64,000 nucleotides of DNA from Micromonospora craniellae. Lineage in GTDB: Bacteria > Actinomycetota > Actinomycetes > Mycobacteriales > Micromonosporaceae. Shown here one piece after another: positions 29,801 to 35,800 of the stretch (within the stretch, counting starts at the first letter, position 1; every line of letters starts with the position of its first letter). Made by a program: the position numbers and the translations under genes. Location: positions 2,046,001 through 2,110,000 of the forward strand of contig NZ_CP061725.1 of assembly GCF_014764405.1 (NCBI RefSeq), read 5' to 3'. A model generated the notes under the pieces. That model had not been told where the DNA came from, did not search any database, and worked only from the letters and a program-made list of their open reading frames with translations.

Positions 29801-32800
29801 CAGTTCCACCGGCACCCGGCCCACCCGAACGCTGTGGCCGGTGACCAGGTACCTGCTCAGACCGAGCGCGTCCGCCAGGGACTCGATGTCGTGTCGTGCC
29901 CAGTGGCCTTCGGGTTCCCGTGCGGCGAACTCGCGGCGTACCAGGTCGACGAGATCGAGAAGCGACCGGAGCGAGACCCCGTCGGCGCCGTCGAGATCCT
30001 CGGGGTCCATGCCGAGGATGTCGGCCTCCCACCGAAGAGCCCACCCGTCGAGTTGGCCGGGAGAGAGCTCGGCGAGGGCCGTCGTGCGCACGTCGACGTC
30101 GGTGAGGAAGGCGAGCCGACGCCGAGGTGACTTCGCGATCCGGTCGGGCAGCTCGATGCGTTCCAGGGAGCGCTTCACCTGCCGTGGATCCGTGGTCCGG
30201 GTCCGTGCGTTCAGCAGGGTCCGGAGCGGCGACAGCAACCGCACCGGCACCGACTCCTCGTTCGCCAGGCGGTAGATGTCCTTGGTTGTCCGTCCCAGGT
30301 TCCAGGTACCCAGCAGCTCCGGTGTGCGTTCGGAGAGGTATTCGTTGCGCCGGGTGTACTCGTAGAGCACGGTGGGCGGCACCTGGATCCGGCCAGCCAT
30401 CTGGAGGACTGCCAGGTGGTCCAACCAGGGACGAAGGTATCTGTCTTCTTCGATCTCCCTCTCGGGTACGTCGATGAGCGTGGCCCAGGTCGGGGCGAGG
30501 ACGATGTCCGCGCTCCGCTCGTCGGTCTCCGTCCGGCTTCGAGCCTCCGCCTGACCGTCGCTCACGGCTGCGGCCAGTTCGGCCGCGGAGAGGCCACCGG
30601 CCAGCCGGTCCCAGGCCGCCACGGTGGCGGCGAGCCGCGCAGCGGCCTCGACCGCCTGGGCCGCGACCGCGTTCGCGATCAACGCCGCCCCGGGCGCAGC
30701 GGTGGTGCCGGCTCCCACCACCAGACGGGCGATGTGCGTGGCCGCGACCTCGATCACCATGGCAGCCGTCCGATAGACGTGGCCCACCTCGGTCGTCCGA
30801 GTCAACGCGTGGAGTAGTGCGCGCACCCCGGTCAACATCGCGGCCAGGTCGTCCCGACCGGCGGACACCGGGGTCCGCACCCCGCTGGGTGACAGCGCCC
30901 GCACCAGGTCGGGAACCCGCACCGGCCGTGCCCGACCATCTCCGGCCGAGGGTATCGGCCGGTCGAGGTGCCGTTCTGTCCAGGCGCGTACGGCGTCGAC
31001 CACCGCGTCGGTGGCCTGGACGGCTCCCCGAACCACCTCCGCCACGTCGGGTGAGGTGATGTCACGGGTCAGCGCGGGGACTGCCGCCGTCGCCGCCGAC
31101 GCGACGATCGTCGCCTGCCGGGTCAGCGTTCCCAGGTCGGGGTCGGCGGCGACCTTCTCCGTGTCCTGCCACAGTTCCTCGGCCTCGACGAAACTGATCT
31201 CCGCCCACCGACGCAGCCTGTCACGACGATCGCGGACCGCCGTCGGCACGAACGTCCGGAGGCGGTCCAGGACCTCCAGCCCGGCCCCCTCCGGGCCTGA
31301 GCCGAGACCGGCTGCCCAGAACAGTGCGGAGGCGTTCCGACGACTCCGACCGGCACCGTCCGCCCTGGTCCAGGTCGAGCGACCGCTGTAGACGAGCGCG
31401 GCCAAGCTCGTGTGCTGTGCCTGCTGCTCGTCATCGTCCAGGATGGACAAAAGCGACTCGGACGACGAACTGCGGTCCGAGTCATCGTCGCTGTCAGTTG
31501 CGGTCCGGGTGTCGGCCCGGGGCCCGCGTACGCTGGCCGCCGTCTCCTCGGCGGTGGGCCACATCTGGAACTGGTCGTCGTTGTCGAAGTTGTCGTGCCG
31601 GTCGAGCAGCAGTCCGTCGGTGAGGTCGGCAGCGGGCTCTGCGTGGTACTCCGCGCCCGCGCGGCCCGGGTCCGCCCAGCGGCCGACCAGTTCCTCGATC
31701 TGCTGCATCGACGGTCGGCCCTGGGTGGGCATCTCCGTGATCCGTGCGAACAGCGGACGCAGCGGCATCAGCCTGCGCGGATGGATCTCCCAGTAGCTGG
31801 CGAGCCAGACCAGCAGATAGGGAGCCTCTGACACGCCCAGCCGATGGGCGAACATGAGCAGGTCGTCGGCCGACACCCGACCGGTGACCTCGACCAGCCG
31901 GACCAGAGCGGCGGCTTGGGCGGGGGGCAACGCGAGGCGGTCGGCCATCGCCGGCAGCGCTCGCCCGTCGACGCCGGGCATGACCAGCACCCGCCGCAGG
32001 TAGTAGTCGGGCACGCCGAGTCGCTCCGACCACGCGGCCACCTCGTCCGGGGTGGGCACGGCGGTGTGCTCGGGAGCGATCGGCGCCGGCGCTGCCGCCT
32101 CCGGCACCAACGGTAGGAGGACCTCGGCGACCCGGCCCCCGGGCACGTCACCCAGGGCCTCCCAGATGAGACCTTCGAGCATCGGAATCTCGGCCAGCGG
32201 GCGGAGCCGGTCCACCGGGAATCCGAGCCGCGCACTCCAGCGCACCCAGCGGTCGAGTCCGGGTCCGGTCGACTCGACCTGGGCCAGGAGGCGGTCGGCG
32301 GCCTGCTGTCCCTGCTCCCGGAGGCCGTCCGGTCCCGCGTCCGACAGCGGTGGCGCATCGGAGACGGCCGCCCGCAGCCGGTCGCCGAGGGCCAGGGCGA
32401 GGTCGACCGGGGGTACGCCAAGTCGCTCGGCCGCCGCCTGCAACGCGGCCGGGCCGCCCAAGCCGGTATCGGCGGCCAACTCCGTCAGGCCGGTGTCTGC
32501 CCGACGCCGGCCGTCGAGCGCGGCCCGGACGTACTCGTCGGGCATCTCGTGCAGCAGTTCCAGCGGTACCCCGACGTCGCGCAGCTCGCCCAACCACCTG
32601 CGGTCGGTGGGGGCCAGGTCCATCCGGCGGGTCAGCCGCATCAGCCACACCAGGTCGCTGTTGGTGCGGACCCCGGCGTCGGCCAGTGCCGGCCGGAGCC
32701 GGTCGACCCAGGTGCCCTCGTCCGGACCGACCTTGGACGAGCCGTCCGCAACCCGGGCCAGCACATCGCCGAGCGCCGCCGCGTCTGCGGGGGACACCGC

Positions 32801-35800
32801 CAGTTCACGGACCACACCGAACAGCGGACCGGGCCCGGCGAGCCCCGCCGCCTCGGATCGTTCCCGCAGGTCCAGCGGCACCGTGCCGAGGACCTCGACC
32901 AGGTCGACCAGTTTTCGGGCGTCTCCCCCCTCGCCCAGCATCCGCACCACCTGGTCGACCTGTCCCGGGTCGAAGCGCAGACGTCCGCCGGTCACCAGTC
33001 GCGCGACCTGGCGGGGTGGGATGGTGTTCGAGGTCAGCCACGTTCGCGTCGCCGGGTCGGCCACCAGGTCGGCGATGACGGGCGCCTTCTCGGACCGGGG
33101 TGGCACCAGTTCCACCGGGAAGGCCGGCACGGGCACCGCATCGACCGGCACGGTGCCGTCGTCGGCCGCGACGGAAGGTGGGCCGGGCGGTGCCAGATGC
33201 GGCAGGTCCAGCGCCGACGCCAACGCCGTCAGCCGGTCGTGCACGACGCGATAGGCGCTCGCCACCGCAGCAACGTCCCGCCGCGCGCTGTCGGGCTGTC
33301 GCTGATCCGGTGCGGTGGTCCCCGCCAACACCTCGCGGTACGTCTCCAGGTCGGCCAACGCCTCGCCGGCACCCGGACGGCCCTCGTCGGCCAACCGCCG
33401 CAGCTCGACGAGCCGGTCCGGCACCGCCCAACTGACCAGCCGTGCCTGCGCCCGGGTCACGACCAGCTCGTCCTCGACCCCGTTCGTCCGACCGGGAGCG
33501 GGCAGCGGGGCGATCGGTGCCGGACGAGACTCCTGGCTGGTTGCACCGATCGACACCGGCTCCTCAACGGGATCCACCGGACTACCGGTCCACTCCGGCG
33601 GATAGTCCGGAACCATCGATCCGTCCGGGGCTCGCCAGCCGTAAGGCTGCCCCACTGTGGACGTTGTCTCGTCGAGGCTCACCTGCGCGAGTGCCGCATC
33701 GAGGTCGTCGGCCGGCACCAGGACGACCGGCTCGGCCATCGTCACCCCGAAGGCCAGCCGATTCTCGAAGTCCGTCAGGTACGATCGCAGCCGGTGGCTC
33801 TCGACGGGCACGCTCGTCACCGGCACCAGCAGCACCGGTGTGTCCCGCTCCTGCTCGGGTAGCTGCCGCCGCAGCAGTTGGCCCACCCGCACCATCAGTG
33901 CGGCACCGCCGGGGATCGGCAGCCCCACCGGAAAAAGATCAGCATCCGCCTCGTACGCGAGCACGAGCGTGCCCTCGACCGGGGCGACGAGGTGCCGCTG
34001 CGCCACCGGCCCCAGCCACCAGACCCCGCTGCCGTCCCGCGTACGCCGCGACAGCGCGTGGTCGACCCAACGTCTGTCCTGCCCGAGGACCTGCTGCACG
34101 TACTCGGAGGTCAGTCCGTCGGAGGGCCAGGTCGTGTCCGGATGTGCGAGCCATTCCAGGAGTCGGGCCAGTTCCTGCTTGGCGCGACGCTCGTTGTCCT
34201 GCGGGACCAAGCGGCGGAAATCAGTGATGAGCCAGCTCATGATGGGCTCACCGGTGACCCCGGGGGCACCCGACTGGTAGTCGTCACCGAAATCGAGTTC
34301 GGGCCGATAGCCGGTCAGGGCCAGCAGAGCCCGCGTCACCACGGCCAGGCGTGGCACGGTGACGTGACCGATACCGAAGGCGTACGCCGTGGCGAAGCCC
34401 ACCGGGAGCAGTTCCTCACGCGTGATGCCGAGCGTGTTGGTCAGGCCGTTGAGCACCTCGACGAGTTGGAACTCCGAGAGCCCTTCCGGTGCCGATTCCA
34501 CCGCTCCTACCAGAGCGGCGGTCAGCATGAAGGGGTCGATGTCGAAGTCGTCCACGCCCGATGTGTGCTCAAGCTGCGAATCCTGGACGGCGTCCTCACC
34601 GAAGGCGCTGATCAGGAGTTGTCTGGTCCACGGCTCGGCGGTCTCATCAGGGGGCAGGTCGGTCAGCTCGGGTGGTTCGAGGACGGGCCGGTGGATCTGC
34701 ACCAGGTCCGGGTCGACGCGACTGTCCGGGATGGCCATGAGCCGCTCGGCCAGCAACAGTCCGAGCTGCGCGATCTCCCACGGGGTGTCCCGGTCGGGAG
34801 CGCCGACAACGATCCTCGGCATGCCGCGATCGGACTCCACCGACGATGGCAGCGCTGTCGGGGACTCGTCGGCAGCGTGCACCCAGAGCGTCTGCCACAC
34901 CGGCCTGATCCGCCAGTCCGTCTGGTTGATCCGCTGGAAGACCCCGCCTCCGAGGTTGACCAGACGCACGCCGCCGACCCCGAGGTCGAACATGGGCCAT
35001 TGCGGCTTCGTGTGCACGGTGAAGTAGTCGGCGAAGAGGCTCATCGACTGTGTGTGCCACCGCGAGTACGGGACGAAATGATCGAACAGCGGATCGGCCG
35101 GGTCGATCTGGAAACCGGTCGGGAACGAGACCGCCAGCATCTGGCCCGCGCCGACTGTCGAAGCCAGCCCCACCGCCTCGGTCGGCGTCAGTGGATCACT
35201 TGTCACCACCTCTACCAGGGCGTTCGCCGGCAGTCGGTGCACGATGCCCGCAAGACGCGACGGGGCGTCTTCGGCTCGACCCAGCTCGAGCACCACGATG
35301 GGTCGGGAGTGGTGCACCAGTCGCGCGGAGTGGTCCTGCCGCTCACGCGACCGCCACAGATGTGTCCCGGCCGCGCTGCTCTTCGCCTGATAGCGGGAGA
35401 GCGACGGCACACTGGCGGCCGAGACCTCCCGCCAGTCCCGCACGGAGCCACCGGCCCGGAACTCCAGACTCGCACGATATGCCGGGCCTTCCAGACCGAG
35501 CCGAACCATCATGGTGTTGAGCACGGAGCTACGTGCCGATCGGCGCATCATCCGCGCTTCCAGCAGGTGCCGTACGGGCGGACCGAACTGCTCGATCTGT
35601 CTGACCTTGAGCACCTGGTCCGCGTTCCGGATGGCCAGCCCCTCTGCGTGATGCGCCATCCCCTTGATGTCCTCGTCGAGGGATGAATGGCGTAGCCACC
35701 ACATGCGCAGTGCCAACGGATAGCGTGGATCGTCATGCGGAAGCGGCTGCGCCCACAGCACGTTCCGCACGTGATCGTTCGCGGTGATCAGGTGCATGGC